Source: Psococerastis gibbosa | Taxonomy: Eukaryota > Arthropoda > Insecta > Psocodea > Psocidae | Assembly: GCA_963971405.1 (NCBI GenBank) | Contig: OZ020484.1 | Span: 40,446,770-40,510,769 of the forward strand | Direction: 5' to 3' | DNA: 64,000 bases | Shown: positions 22,211-35,029 of the stretch, piece after piece | Position numbering within the stretch: position 1 is the first letter of the stretch | How the letters are laid out: each line of letters opens with the position of its first letter | Made by a program: the position numbers and the translations under genes | Notes under the pieces: model-generated | Databases searched by the model: none | Told to the model about the DNA's origin: nothing | What the model saw: only the letters and a program-made list of their open reading frames with translations

Positions 22211-24065
22211 AAGATAGCGGCATGTTCCATGCGTCCTCCATTTTTTCGTTGTTGTGTTATTCCAAGGATAAAACACCTTCAATATTAATCCAAACTTTTC
22301 TTTATGGCCGTCAAGCCTAAGCCATAGGGCAGAAATATGACAAGGGCCCTTTCGAACCTTCAATCTCTCAAATTTTAGTGGAAGGAGAATTTATCGTAAA
22401 GGCATATTTAAAAATAGATAGGTAGGACACTGTGCAGGGGCGCAATTGTGCCTGTGTTCATTTACATATAACTAATATTTTGAAATGCACACTAAAATGC
22501 TGTTGGGTGCCCCTATTATAAATGAATAAGAGAAAATTTCCAAAATCTGTTATAATAAGAACTCCCTCAATTTTATAGAACAAAGGGAGTTTCCATTCGG
22601 CTGCCAGCAGGTATCCGGTTGTATGGTTTCAGTAAATCCGTCTTTTCAACTTTTAATGAAAAGATAATTTTAATTAATTTTTTTCATCTGATCTTTGCTC
22701 CAGGTGGCAGTTTTTGGAAGCTTTTCTTCACAATATTTGTGTGAAATTGCGAAATGCACAGAGGCAGATACAAATGCAGAGATTTTGAAGTAAATTGTTT
22801 ACTGGTATGTGTAGTCCCACAAGACTGGGTGTTCAAAAGGAATTGTATTCTTAATTTTTCAAGAGAAAGTTGATTCTCCAATACTTTCACCCAACAGCGA
22901 TTTTGCCTCTTGAAAATTCAATAAACTGCGAGTAATTGGTTTTCGTTATTTCAGAAGTAAAAGTAATCAATCATAAAACGATACCTATACCTAGACGTTA
23001 AAAAGGTCTTATCAAATTACCAGAAAAGTAACTTTCAAGAATGATGTTTACATTTTTGTAGAGTAATATTAATTATCAGTAGCTGTCAGGACCGTAAAGA
23101 GTCAAAGAGAATCATCCTGTGGCTGGAGACCGTTATCAATATGGCTGCTAGTGTAGCCTGCATAAGATAAGTACGCAATTTGGCGGGGGAAACCAGTGAT
23201 AAGTGTAGCCTGCACAAGCTAATTACATAGTTTTTGACCGGGTCCAGGTATCCGTTCTGCTATGCTGCAATGTGTTACTTCGATATTTTTTGCGTTGGTA
23301 CTTATCTCTGATAGTTGGCTTATGGTTAACGAGTGCCTCGTTAGGAATATTATGGCTCCCACCGCTCCAGTTAATGTATTTCTATGAAGAGAATCAGTGG
23401 GCCCCCCACGCATTACCATCCAGGGCAAGTTGTAAGGGTGGGGCGACTACCCTCGGCGCGTTTAGAGCTGACCAAAACGGCATTTTACAAGACAGTTTTT
23501 ATTGGCTTATTGACGGTGGGAGGAGGGGGGAGGGGGGTACGGAGCATTTAATTATTATTTTCTTCTAATCGGCCGGAAGTTGCACTGACGTTAAAATTTT
23601 TCACTGGATCGGTCAGTTATTCATCACAACAATATTTGTGCGGCAACGCTCGATAGGCCCGCCGTCTACTATGAGGGCATACCCTGCCGTTTGAAGGATA
23701 ACTTATTCTGGGGTTAAAATGGTAAACAAAGCTGCCGCTTTTCTAAAATTTTGTTGTTTACCTTACAATAAATTATTATCCTTCTAATGGCATGGTAGCC
23801 TACAGTCAGGGGTGCCGAGTTCGGGGGTAGGGTGTAGGTTTTTGCCCCACCCGGAAAATTTATTCGGTCTGAACCGATCCGAATTTGAGGTCCAGACCGA
23901 ATAGAAATCGGTGGATCGAACCGAAAAATTAGCGGATGGATCGCGGTTGTCAGTCCGGTTCGTCCAACACTTCCAGTGTGTGACTTGAACCATTAACCGG
24001 GAGACGATCAAAATTCTAATGGACACAGGGTACAGTATTGCATCTCAACAAGTTTTTATTTTCAG
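22211..24065 (+). other. 3' part of intron 2, no gene recognised
   Basis: Contains a G-rich block at about 23519-23537 and, at 23850-23995, a stretch of short reiterations around GACCGAATAGAAATCGGT and TCGAACCGAAAA. It ends with a good acceptor. Confidence 0.45.
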
Positions 24066-24282
24066 ATTGAAGTGGAGCTTTTGGACCGGAGCAGCCGTTC
24101 GGTGCGCGTTAACCGGTTGGAGCCGGCAACACATTACAAGGTCTGCGTAATGGGGCTCGGGTCCTGGCTACCACCTGAACCGGATGACGTCATCACCAAC
24201 TTCACGACTCTTATGGACTCGCCAACGAGCAAGTGTACCGATGTCACAACGCTTGACAGCCCCGATGTATCCTTCGGAAAAG
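24066..24282 (+). CDS. atk: LRR gene exon: second half of FN3 domain and juxtamembrane stalk
   Basis: Residues 1178-1249 plus one base. IEVELLDRSSRSVRVNRLEP and ATHYKVCVMGLGSW are the last strands of a fibronectin III domain, with the expected L-x-P-x-T-x-Y motif. A Thr/Ser-rich stalk with one Cys (SPTSKCTDVTTLDSPD) follows. Acceptor TTTTCAG at 24059-24065; donor AAAG|GTACAG, phase 1. GC-rich like the previous exon. Confidence 0.87.
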
Positions 24283-26257
24283 GTACAGTGTCTGATAGAT
24301 AGGTGGTACAGCTATGGACTAAAAAAATTAGCTTTCTCTTTATTATGTTATACCCGAAAAGTGGGAGTCAAGAAACGTCGCGTTGTCCTGTGCAAGGCTA
24401 GCTTTCTTTGCTTGTCTCACCTGTAATTAGTTTGCTAGAAACGTTTCATTACAGCAAAGATTGCCGTTCTAAATTTCAAAACCTCCTATAAAAAGTGTTT
24501 CACTTAAAAATTAACTAGGCCTACAACTCTCCAAGGTTTCAATGAACAAACAAAAAATTAGTGTTTTAATAAACCTAGTTATAGTGACTAGTTTTATTAA
24601 AACATTTTTCTTGTGGGTTAGTTAAAAATCATGAAATACAATGAAGATTTTTTTCTATTAATACTGGCACCAGAGAATCACAAAGTAGGCCTAAAAGTCT
24701 TTTCTTATACTTCTATCAGAAAAAAAAAACTGGTTGCTGGAAGTTGATAACCAGTTTCTAACTGTTTATGCGGTAACGCCTTGGCTAAACCAAAATACAC
24801 AATATTGTACCCTAATCATGTAATCATTTTGCGTGCTATTTTAGGCATACTTATCTTATAAATTAGTGCGGTTAACAACAATTAGGATAACAGTTATAAT
24901 AAATAAATTAATTAATTTGTTAATTTTCAATAATTTTACAATCATGCCAGACTATTTCTTATTTCTTATTACAACAAATGCTTATGTATAGAAATATAAA
25001 TAAAGATGGTAAAACTTGTAAATATGACTAAATAAACTTGTAAATATGACATTGAATGGAAGTTTCATTTATTGATTTGTCTGTTTGCTTGTTTACTAAT
25101 TTCTAACTATTGTATAAATATTACTATAAGTACACGTATATCTGCTGGTTTGGCAAAATAAAAACACTAGGGAGAGAAAATGTAATAGCGGTATTTTGTA
25201 ATTTTTTTTAGTAAATACCCAAACTCCACCTAAAAGGAAAAAACAGAGGGGTATGTACACTGTGTTAAAGTTTTAGATCGCACAAATTGTAGCTCACTAA
25301 ATTTATGTCTCACTAGAATTAACATCAGCACAATAAAAATATTTGAATCAATCAACAAATATATACATACATATGTTCTTAATTTTTTATTGAGCACCTA
25401 ACTAATAATTTAACAATAATATAACAATAATTACGCTGTTTAACAACATTGTATTATACCACAGTAAATAAATAACCTATACAATCTGCACAAGAAAATA
25501 TTAATATTATTTATTGAAAAACTAAAAAAAAAACAATTCATGCAATTTAGAGCACTAAGTCATAAATGCAATAGTGAACACAGCTTTTGTATTGTGTATA
25601 CTGTATACCGTACATACATCATCCTCATTTTATGAATTTCTCATATGATGGTACGAATCACATGCGGTCAGTTAAGGTTAACAGGACAATGATCTTGACT
25701 TAATTAATTAATAAAAGTTTGGTTCGCCCTAAATTTGCATACATGTATATACTGTATATTGTATTATCTTAGAATGTGAAGCCAGTACCATAGCAAATTA
25801 TATCAAATTTAAAGGTGAATAGTGTATATGACTTCATAAAGGTATTTCGTTTCTTTGTAATGGGAAAAAGGGGTTGGAGAACAAGGTAAAAATTTGCCAC
25901 TAAAGAATCCTTTAACTACCGTACCTATCTACGATATTATGATTTAAGACTGAGATTTCAAATTAATTTGCAAACAAAGCTTAAAGCGTCTATTTGACGA
26001 TATTCCTAACTGTATTATTAAATTTAGGCTACTACAAAGGCCTGTATTTTTTTTTTTCATCTGATTGCTTTCAAACCTTCGGGATGGACTGAGGGCCTGT
26101 GAAAGGAGGAATGAACTAATTTTTTGCATACAAAGCATTTGGAAATGTGTGCCTTAAGTTACATCATTGTCCAACGTTTCCCTTGAGCTCCCTAAATATC
26201 TTCCCAAACACGCCGAAGAGATATTAAGGTATTTAATTTATTGTCTTTTTCTCTAAG
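24283..26257 (+). other. Intron 3 of the LRR gene
   Basis: Strongly AT-rich; bounded by GTACAG and TTTTTCTCTAAG. No repeat family or ORF could be supported in it. Confidence 0.75.
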
Positions 26258-26444
26258 GGTCTGGAGACAGATGGGACGCGTCCAACTCAATTTTGACGCG
26301 GAGGCTCGGCCTAATCGTCGGCTGCTGCATGGGTACCGTCGTGTTCTTCATCCTCATCTCCGTACTCGGATACATGAAAATCAAGAAACAACGCCAAGTC
26401 ACCAAGCGTGACCAGCCGCAACCCACAGACTTCATATCATACAG
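26258..26444 (+). CDS. atk: LRR gene exon: transmembrane segment and start of cytoplasmic tail
   Basis: Residues 1250-1311 plus two bases. A single hydrophobic segment, LGLIVGCCMGTVVFFILI and onward to VLGYM (about 1266-1289), is followed by basic KIKKQRQVTKR, a stop-transfer signal. The repeat-bearing half is therefore extracellular. Acceptor CTCTAAG at 26251-26257; donor TACAG|GTGATG, phase 2. Reading through the donor gives AGG TGA, so an unspliced transcript would end here as ...FISYR. Confidence 0.88.
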
Positions 26445-26693
26445 GTGATGGCCCCTTTTAACTTTGCACATCCACTGCTTTTTGGCTTTGAGATAGACTT
26501 TCCGACACTATAGCTAATGCAGCGTAAAGAACACGATAATATTTAATTGGCATTTAGAAACGAGTTTACAGCCGTTACTGTTTTTAATAAAACTACTATA
26601 AACGACATGGTCGTTATGTTAAACTATTTCGTTTCAATCAAGATAAGCTCTTCACTCGTCTGTTGAATGCAATTAAGATACGAATGCCATATT

Positions 26694-27457
26694 ATTGCTT
26701 TCCAATTTATACGTAGTATAAGAAAAGCTTTGTGATGGTCGAAATTTTCGATTCCGAGATTTCAACGGGCTTACACGTTTTGAGGTCCCAGGAACCCACA
26801 AAAGTGGTTTTTACAAAATGTCTGTCTGTCGCTCTGTCTGTCTGTCTGTCTGTCAGTCTGTAGTTCTGTCTGTTCATCAATTTCCGGGCAAACTACTCGG
26901 TCGATTTTGATGAAATTTGGCATGTAGGTTTACAAAAATCATGGCTCGGGATGATTTCTTTTATTTTGGGCAAACTCAATTTGGGGGGGTGTTATTCTCA
27001 AAAAACTCCAAAAAAAACGTCTAAAAAAAGTTATTTCTCAAAAACGGCTTCAACGATATCTTTTAAATTTCACATATTGTAGTCGATAATAATGTTAACA
27101 AAACGTGGTGGGTCACTTGCCCCTGTTTGCTTCTGGGGGTAAAAAAATAAAAATAACTAAATTTTCATGAAAAATGACTAAAAAATAATTTTTCTGCGGA
27201 ACCTTTCAATCGATGATTTCTACCTTCAGGTATGTTTTAGGTGTTAGAGTAACAATACCGAACAGGTTGCTTCCCCAAAAAAGTATTTGGTTTAGTGCAA
27301 AAAATTATTTTTTGAAGAAATCATATAAAATTCACGCCCCAATACATTGCGTGCCGTGCTATTATTATTAAATTATTTACTATGAAATAACTCATTATGT
27401 CTAACTAATAATTGATAAATTGGAAAGCATGTTCGAGTAAACTCGGACCGGTTCTTT
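26694..27457 (+). mobile_element. TIR element of the TCTG-repeat family, copy 2
   Basis: Same ends as copy 1 (ATTGCTTTCCAATTTATACG; TGATAAATTGGAAAGCATG plus GTAAACTCGGACCGGTTCT). The TCTG tract is longer (26820-26873). It lacks the poly-C module between about 27370 and 27375, so it is shorter, 764 bp against 844 bp. Confidence 0.85.
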
Positions 27458-27514
27458 ATCTTGGCTTGCTCGTACTTACTATTTTAACACCTTAAGACGT
27501 GCCCTGTTCTAGTC

Positions 27515-27595
27515 AGTAGCAGAGGTTCACCAGATCATATGCTGTATTGGGCTGCAAGAAAGCTGATGGCGGAAGCCTAATGCTATGGTGTAATT
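27515..27595 (+). repeat. Short repeat shared with 5374-5605
   Basis: GCAGAGGTTCACCAGATCAT and GTATTGGGCTGCAAGAAAGC match the upstream copy, which has about 130 bp of AT-rich sequence inserted between the same two blocks. Confidence 0.55.
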
Positions 27596-29940
27596 AAAGA
27601 AGAAATATTTATCTTGGCAGTTGAGATGAGACACATGATAGACACTAAATATAACGCATTTGAAAATTGCCTATATGCCTGACATGTAGAAAATTCAAAG
27701 CGTATATACAGTACATGTGTATTGACGTATTGCACTAGTATATATTGTAATGGCCAGGTTATTTTTTTATTGTGATAATATAGAGAAAGAAACGGAGAAA
27801 CATAGTCTGCAATAACTACTGTACCTACATGGTACCAATTATTGCGCATTAGCTGAAGCTATGAATTAACAAGTCACCTTCGATATATCAATACAATAAA
27901 TTTTCCTGACGACCAGTTAGTGGCTATAAAAATACGGAATGGAAAACTGGCAACATTGTGTTGGCTTCTTTCCAAAGGAATTTTTAGACTCTAATCCGTA
28001 CCTACTGTAAATTGAGAATATTTAACTTGCATGCACAACATCAAGTTTTATCTTTTCTCTTTGTGTTTTCAATCTTGATATAATAAGTCTCAGATCCGAA
28101 AGGTCACCTACATGTATATCTTTAGACTGCCACGTCAATGTTTGATTTTTAAATCAAAATTAAATTAAAATTTGAAGAGGTATTTGAGTTATCCTTCCTT
28201 AAAAACTTAAATTTAATATTATTCTGGTTGCGTTTCTAAATGCCAAATTTAATTTATTCAAGCTGAACTAGCAGCTTTGCCTTTATGGCTAATTATTAAA
28301 AAATATTGCACTTTAAGAGCCTAGCTAGCAATTTTGGGCAAATAAATAGTCTAGCTTAAAAACATACAATAGAACACCCCGTTCAATAATGTGTCTTTCT
28401 GTGTCAAAAGTATTTATGATTTGTACGTTTTTCTCATTCTAACTGTTTCAAATTTCTTTTTTTTTACATAGTGCATAACTTATCCACTGTGGTATTTTGC
28501 ATGCTTTCTAATCTTTTTGATTTTTTGCTCAGCTGTATTTATCAGCAAATCGACACCCCCACTACGTGTTTTTTTTGTACAAAGTCGAATTTATTATGAA
28601 ATATTGATCATAGAGCCATAAAACAATAAGAGTGCCTACCTAGTAGGAGAAATTCTCTACTTACAATTATACACATAGTATGTAGCTGGTGATGGTGATG
28701 GCACAGTTTTGGTTGGCGTGGAAAAAATGCAAGGTTAGAATAGGTCCACAACATCAAAAATGAACGGTGTTAGCGTCGCGCCTGCTTTGTACAATATAAA
28801 TATGACTCCTACCAAGCTATATATGACTTCCTAAAAGAAATCCACATAGAGTTTTAACCCCACTTACACCATGGCTGTATGTGAACCCACAATGCCAAAA
28901 AAAAAACTGTATTGATATAAAAAAGCAGAGGAGTATTTCTTCTGCGTCTTCTACACGCATTTATGATCGTCTATGATCAATATACGATATCATAGGGAGT
29001 CGATTTAGTGCAAAAAACGCTTATTTGGGACGTCCGATTTTCTCTTAAAACTAAATTATAAGTTTTAAACGTTTATGATAACAAAATACTGTAAACAAAT
29101 CGCATGTGTGAACCTCCTTAGACATTTTTTAGACAGTTGTATTTCATTTCCAGGGGGACAGACTAATACCTATCGTCTTTAGAAAAGATAGAAAAGTCAA
29201 TTTCATGGTTATTTCCACGTTGGGAAAAGTAAGAGGCAAGTTTGTACCTTTGGCAGTTTGGTAGATTGTGAGAGTTTATGGTCGAAACCCCTGCACGAAG
29301 TGGAGCACTTATAACCTTGTGTACCTAACTTCAAATATTTGCAGTCATTTGGCACAAAATGTACAAGTCAGCATTACTGAATATTTTTCCATTTGCATTG
29401 TAATGTTTTTATACCTAACTAAAGTGATATCCTGCATATAGTTAGCTTATTAATTCAATTTGTAATTGCTGATTTTTATAGTAGAATTTTGAATTTATTT
29501 AGGCTATAGCTTAATGGCATTACTCATGAGAGTTAGAAATTTACTTGGTATAATTAAGAAATGTATTAGGCACAAAACCGTTTCGTTAAATTCTGAATTT
29601 TTGTGTCAGAAGACTGGAAATGCCCTAAACTCAGGGACTAAAAAAAAAAGTTAGATCTATCGCACTTAATATTGCTGTGCAATCGTTCTGTGACCTCATA
29701 GAAGGAAGATAGGATAGGTATGCCTTAGTGATCTCAATCATTATGCCATTAGATGTCCCATTTCTGTTTCATTTATTCCCTATTTAACATCATTCGTATA
29801 GTATGAGTCGTATAAGCCAAAAAATGGGGTTGTTACCTTTGCAGCCATGTGTAATGCAAATATTAACTCAAGCTTCATAAACTAATTTTGTTTATTTTAT
29901 TATTCTGTGTATGAAGATAATTATAACAATAAAACAATGT
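27596..29940 (+). other. Intronic sequence, no gene recognised
   Basis: AT-rich, only short overlapping ORFs. Nothing supported. Confidence 0.45.
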
Positions 29941-29944
29941 CAGG

Positions 29945-30140
29945 ACATGTAGAGTAGTGATACAGACTCCGACTTTCACCCAAAAGGTTGTTGGTTCGAG
30001 TCCCGCACTTGCTACATCTTCTAGCCGTGCTTTGGTGGGCATGAAAAGCAGGCGGTCCCGGGTCTTCCTAGTTCAGTGAAAGAGAGGGCTTTATAGCCAT
30101 AACTGATTAACTCCGCTAGGTTGGCTTAGTAATAGAATAA
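29945..30140 (+). repeat. tRNA-derived SINE (family 4)
   Basis: A pol III B box, GGTTCGAGTCCCGCA (about 29992-30006), sits 50 bp inside the left end, with an A-box-like AGTAGTGATACAGACTCC upstream. The 3' body reads AACTCCGCTAGGTTGGCTTA then GTAATAGAATAAAA. The same 3' end is found at 50500-50532 and, inverted, near 18936-18957. Confidence 0.7.
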
Positions 30141-30207
30141 AAAAGTCAATATATATATTTATTTAATTAATTAATACAAGGTGTGCCAGCAAGGGTGCGA
30201 AAAGTAT

Positions 30208-30467
30208 CAATTGAAGACGTCAGGGAAAAACCGGAAAGGTGATCAAAAGTTGATTTTTATTTTTCAGAAATCGAATTTTAAAGTTTAAAGTAGCCTTATG
30301 TATACTGTTTTTTTCCCACGCCATTTTTGCAGACTGCAGAACCTTACTTGTTTTTCTCCGGTTTTGTTAGATAATTTAAAACTACGGAAAATCTGAACAG
30401 AATCACCATTATCTCAATTTCAACCGAAAGTGCACCTTTCCTGTTTTTCCCCTGACGTCTTCAATTT
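30208..30467. repeat. Fold-back element
   Basis: ATTGAAGACGTCAGGGAAAA with CCGGAAAGGTG on the left is complementary to the block ending CCCCTGACGTCTTCAAT on the right (30431-30467). The interior, about 190 bp, is not obviously paired and encodes nothing. Confidence 0.7.
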
Positions 30468-30912
30468 GTCTTGAAACCGGTAGGTAGAATTCCAATAGGA
30501 AAATATTTTATTTGTTCCAAGTAGGTACCTATAGAGAAGAAATTATATTGTAGGTACTTCACTCCACGTATAATGCAAATTTCCTCTAATGCTGTATGGT
30601 ACCTACCGGCATATTTTATCTATGTATTACATTTACCTACTCAGTACGTAAATGCGACATGAAAATATTATGTCCCACTGTGCACGGAGCGTGGTCTGAA
30701 ACTACAAGTAGTAAAATACGCAACTGGGACGGTTCACCCTCATGGGACACAGTCAGAGCGAATGAAATTAAAGATTGGGGTTCGTAGCAAGGCTGCGCGC
30801 ACGGCGTACACCCGTTTACTATGCGGGGGTGAATAACCTGTAGTTTGGAGTGAGTGACCAATGACAGCGCTTTTATGATTATGCAACCATGTAAACTGTG
30901 GCATTGACGCAC

Positions 30913-31093
30913 TATAGTCCGTTCATTAATTTTACAGTCACAGGATGCGCCTTGTGACACGCTCTGAACAACTACACTATTAGTAGATCTCTAACTACTT
31001 GGAGGAGTTTGCTAGAGCACGGTCATCATCTGTCGTTCCCATGGAAAGACCGTGCTACCGTCCGATGGCCGTAAATTAGATCAACGGACTATA
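30913..31093. mobile_element. Small MITE with ~25-bp terminal inverted repeats
   Basis: TATAGTCCGTTCATTAATTT at the left and AAATTAGATCAACGGACTAT at the right form a terminal inverted repeat with small differences. Length is 181 bp, with no ORF. Confidence 0.7.
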
Positions 31094-32640
31094 CTAGCAT
31101 AAGTTCTATTGAAGCTGACTAGGAATTATAAGACTTGAAACACTGTGTTTCTTATTATGTCCGAATTAATGTACGTACTAATAGGCGCATGCCTGGTTTC
31201 GAATGCGGCAGTACAATACATATGTATATATACAGTATATACTCGTATATGTAATTTTGAAGAATAAAATAAAATTAATGTAAATTAATGCCTATGGTAT
31301 GCCGCACCCTTGCTCCCACACCCATAAAAAATTCAATAAAGAGCGTACCTTTTTTATGTATCAATCCATGCAAGATTTCAATTGTAGATTATTACAATAT
31401 GCAGTACTTAGATAGGTAGCCATGTACGTTATTTAAAAACGAATTATCTTTAAAAAAATGGCTTGTAATAGCCTGTTTGATAAGTACGCAAGGTTCAGCA
31501 GTTAGCTATACAATTTGATAATGTTTTGCAAATTTCACAATCTTATCGTTGGACGCTGGGTATTTTAGGAATTTCGGTTCACAGTATATTGCAGCTTTAT
31601 AGTAAAAATGTTGATTTTTCTTCATTCTATTAAAGTATACAGTATCACACATTGCAAAAGTATTTATAGTGGTTTTGAGTTGCAAAATCATTGAACATTA
31701 AACTTGTAGCCTTGCTTGTCACCTGAAAAACACGCCCTGGTAAAAACTAGAGATTTTTTTGATATTTTAAAGTTTCGTTGTACAAAGTAGGTAGCAATCT
31801 TAATTATACTGAAAATTAAATTTAATAATAAATAAGCATGCTGGGGTTACAAATATTTTGCTGAATATTTTAAAATCATTAAAATCAAATATTGTAGTAG
31901 CTTGATACATCACATTTTTTTATGATATTAACAAATTTATGAAAATGACACTTAAACTTAATAAATTTGTTTTGAAAATTGTTCGACACTAATTTATGTT
32001 CCGTCCATTAAGGGAAAAGTAGGCTATATAAGGCATTTAAAAGGCTAATTTGAAATTCCAATAAAGGTATAATGATACCGTACATGTAATTGATAAAAAT
32101 GAAAAAAAAGTGAAACCTTCAGATTGTCTGCTTCAAATGAGACCAAAAGGGCTTCGCCAAGAAAATATAATCCAAATAGCCAATCTAGGCTATTGGTTGT
32201 GTGCATTGAGAAACACTTATACAATATTACAACTAGCTGAAAACACAGTATTTGTTTATTGTTGCCATATAGTTGCGTATTTTAATCAATTCGAACGTTC
32301 ATGAGTGTTGTCTCTGAAACGTTTTAGAGATGAAATCTTATGCTGGTTCTTTCAATTAAATGAGGCAGAAACATAAATAACTCAGTAAGTAGGTACCAGT
32401 ACCTAACAAAAATTACAAAGTTCCTAAGAGCCACCGGCCTCTTCTTCAACATTTAACCCCCCCCCCCCCCACTACCAACACAACAGGGCGGATAACCCTC
32501 TCCCACAAAGTAATAGGTAAACATACCCAATTTCCTAGCGCGAATTTCCAACAGGGACCCGCTAAACCAAAAAAAATAACAAAACTTAAATGCAAAAACG
32601 CATTAAATAACAACACCATACGAGGAGTGTATTGTATTTC
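31094..32640 (+). other. Intronic sequence, no gene recognised
   Basis: AT-rich, with a C-run near 32458-32471. ORFs at 32110-32304 and 32446-32727 have no domain. Confidence 0.45.
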
Positions 32641-32923
32641 TACTTCGACCATATAATTCTCTAGACACGCCACGTTAAAATTTCCAATGGACCGACATAA
32701 AATGACCTCACACACTGGCAAAAGCACTTAGATGACCAGGATACCTAGCAACAAAGTCTCTGTTGCTAGGTAACTGGTGAACAAATACATCTTTTGCCAG
32801 CACATATGTAAATCTAGGCTGGGACGTTATCCGTTGGCAAACGATAAACAAAATGCTGGTGCCCCAGCTTTCTCATGTAGTGCACCTAGAATGTCGCGTC
32901 TAGAGTACTATATGGTCTAAGTA
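32641..32923 (-). mobile_element. MITE adjoining the last splice acceptor, copy 1
   Basis: Terminal inverted repeats TACTTCGACCATATA and, read back from the right, TACTTAGACCATATAGTA, followed by CTCTAGACRCG on both ends. Read on the minus strand, it aligns along its whole length with 55459-55735 at roughly 75 to 80 percent by eye. An internal palindrome, ACCTAGCAAC ... GTTGCTAGGT, is at 32741-32773. No ORF of its own. Confidence 0.8.
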
Positions 32924-32939
32924 TTTTTATTTTGCACAG

Positions 32940-32988
32940 GCACTTTTCAATTCAAAGTGGAGACGGGGTACTCAACTCTGAACGATAA
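32940..32988 (+). CDS. atk: LRR gene proposed last exon: cytoplasmic C-terminus and stop
   Basis: Acceptor TTTTTATTTTGCACAG at 32924-32939. The first base completes AGG (Arg), and the frame reads RHFSIQSGDGVLNSER, then TAA at 32986-32988. Joined to the previous exon this gives DFISYRHFSIQSGDG, a soluble tail of about 40 residues in all, and makes the CDS length divisible by three. Support is phase, acceptor quality and a plausible tail. I recognise no motif. Alternatives are ending at the TGA just after 26444, or an exon further on. The 3' UTR end is not identified. Confidence 0.55.
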
Positions 32989-33329
32989 TTTATTTCGCAT
33001 TCTTAGACTTTTCGGCCTAAAAACCATAAGGTTTATCGGGTTGAAACAAGTTTTTGGTAAGGTACGTTAATGGATGTTGGGCTCGTTATTGTTCAAATAT
33101 CACGTAGGTAGGTAGATGTTCATTTGATGTTGTCACATTATTCACAAGTCTTTATCATTTTTGATGGGTTGTTTGTTTGTTCGACTTCATAGAATGTGAG
33201 CCAGACTGAGGCACAGATTTTAGGAGATTTGGAAATGGACGCCATGCAATGTAAGGTTGTGCTAGAGTAAATATGAAGGAGTAACATTATCTAGGTATAA
33301 TTGCATAGGATTTCACGCCCGGTGTTACT
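32989..33329 (+). other. Possible 3' UTR and flanking sequence
   Basis: No AATAAA was found soon after the proposed stop. Nothing else recognised. Confidence 0.35.
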
Positions 33330-33602
33330 TGATGAAGCAGTAGAATCTGGGATGAAAGCGTACTTCCAAACGTTTCGTTAACATCTGCGGTGGACGTCTT
33401 CAGTGGAACTGCGTAGACTTCTGCAGGCTCTGCAGCAAATCAGCAGCAGAAACAACAGGAGTTGCTGCTGAGCCCCTGAGATACAATCTTAGAAGTCTCC
33501 CCAGTTCCACTGAAGATGTTGACTTCAGATGTTGACAAAACGATTGGAAGTACGCTTTCAGAACGACCACGGCCTATCATCCCGGATTCAACTGCTTCAT
33601 CA
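33330..33602. repeat. Fold-back element with GATGAAGCAG tips
   Basis: Left arm TGATGAAGCAGTAGAATCTG and CGTACTTCCAAACGTTTCG pair with the right arm ending GATTCAACTGCTTCATCA. A single arm of the same family is at 57066-57190. The arms contain CTGAAGA and CGAAAC blocks when read outward. Confidence 0.75.
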
Positions 33603-35029
33603 CATTATCTAGGTACATGTAAAATATACGTAGGAATTAGTTAGGGGGTATTTATAATACTGTAATAGGCAGTGGGGAAAGTAAGCATTCAAAATAGTGG
33701 CGACAGATAGGCCTAAATCTATGATCTAATATAGCCATTTTGCATTTATGATAGTGTTATCAATAGAAAGTACAATATTAATTGAAATCACTTGAGAGCA
33801 ACATTTTCCGTTTTTTGCACAAAGTCAAATTTCTCATAAACGTTCAACTGTAGGCGAATAGTCATAAATGAGATGTCATACAGTAGAAGAAATGTTTCTC
33901 TTTATTTTTATTATATATATTGGAGTAGCCTATATGGCCATGCAACAGTCCCCATGCAAAGTCCAAATATTCATGGCGTTGGCAAACTTCGCTGGAAGAG
34001 CCTAAAAATGAAGTATAAGATGTGGCCGTGCCAATTGGCCACAATTTTGGAACTCCTTTGGCCTAATTCCGGACTTTGGACCGTTATTTTTTTACAAATC
34101 AAGTTCCTTAACTAGCCTATGGCCAATTAGCGTTACTGACTGCAAAATAATGTACTTCAAAGTGGGGAAAAACGATCGATTTTTCGTAAGATTTGATTTT
34201 GCGCAAAAAAAGGAAATCAAGGGCTCCATTTGCCCTTAATTCATCGTAGAATTGCAAACCAACTAACTCCATTAAACGTAATACTATGAGTTAAAAGTCA
34301 CAAAAATCTACAACAGTTCACCTACTGTTAATTAGGCATTGCTTTATAATTGCTTAACAGTTTAAAAATACATATAAGTAATAGTGGGCACACTTCGAAA
34401 TTTGTACATAGCTTTCTTAGGTACAAACTAAGCAACAAGAGATAATTTTTAGATTGTGATTATTGTAAATATGTCTTGCGATTTATCTGACGCTTACAAA
34501 AACAGGGGAGTTTTTTTTAGACAGAAACCAATTTAATTTATTCATTTATCAAAAAATCACGATATAAACCCATACGGTAAAAATAATGTGGTCTAGCATG
34601 TTCCCATAATAAATCTATGTTTGCTTTCTTGGATAATGTAAGTTTAGTCGTCCCCATAAGAATGTGCATGTACTGTATGTTTTCTGTATTGTAGTATTGT
34701 GCTCTGTCCATAATTTTATTATTACTCAGTTTAATTTCAGATTCGGCTCGCTTAAACAGCATACTGATTAATCTTACCTTACCAGATTACCATATCTGAA
34801 AAATGACTAGTAGCATACAATAGTGTGTGTTGCGGAAACAGAATGAAAATGTATAAATATTCATTATTAAGGAAATGAAACTGGTGCTGAGGGATAAATT
34901 GTTTTTATTATTTTATAAATGCTTTATAAGCAACTTTGGTATAAACATGACATGTTTACTTGCGACACCTGAGAAGCACAGCTACGGGCACTAAGTAGAA
35001 AACGCGTCGAAAAGAAACGTCTTCCATTA
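33603..35029. other. No gene recognised
   Basis: Short ORFs on both strands (33862-34115, 34538-34762) lack domains. The sequence is AT-rich. Confidence 0.45.

Larger units (their letters stand above)
14781..24065 (+). other. Intron 2 of the LRR gene (9.3 kb, inside the FN3 domain)
   Basis: Bounded by GTAAGT and TTTTTATTTTCAG, phase 0. It is packed with repeats, listed separately. No other coding exon of this gene is recognised in it; the domain halves on either side fit together without a gap. Confidence 0.8.
26445..32939 (+). other. Intron 4 of the LRR gene (tentative)
   Basis: Begins GTGATG, a weaker donor, and ends TTTTTATTTTGCACAG if the proposed last exon is right. It holds repeats listed separately. 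Confidence 0.55.
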
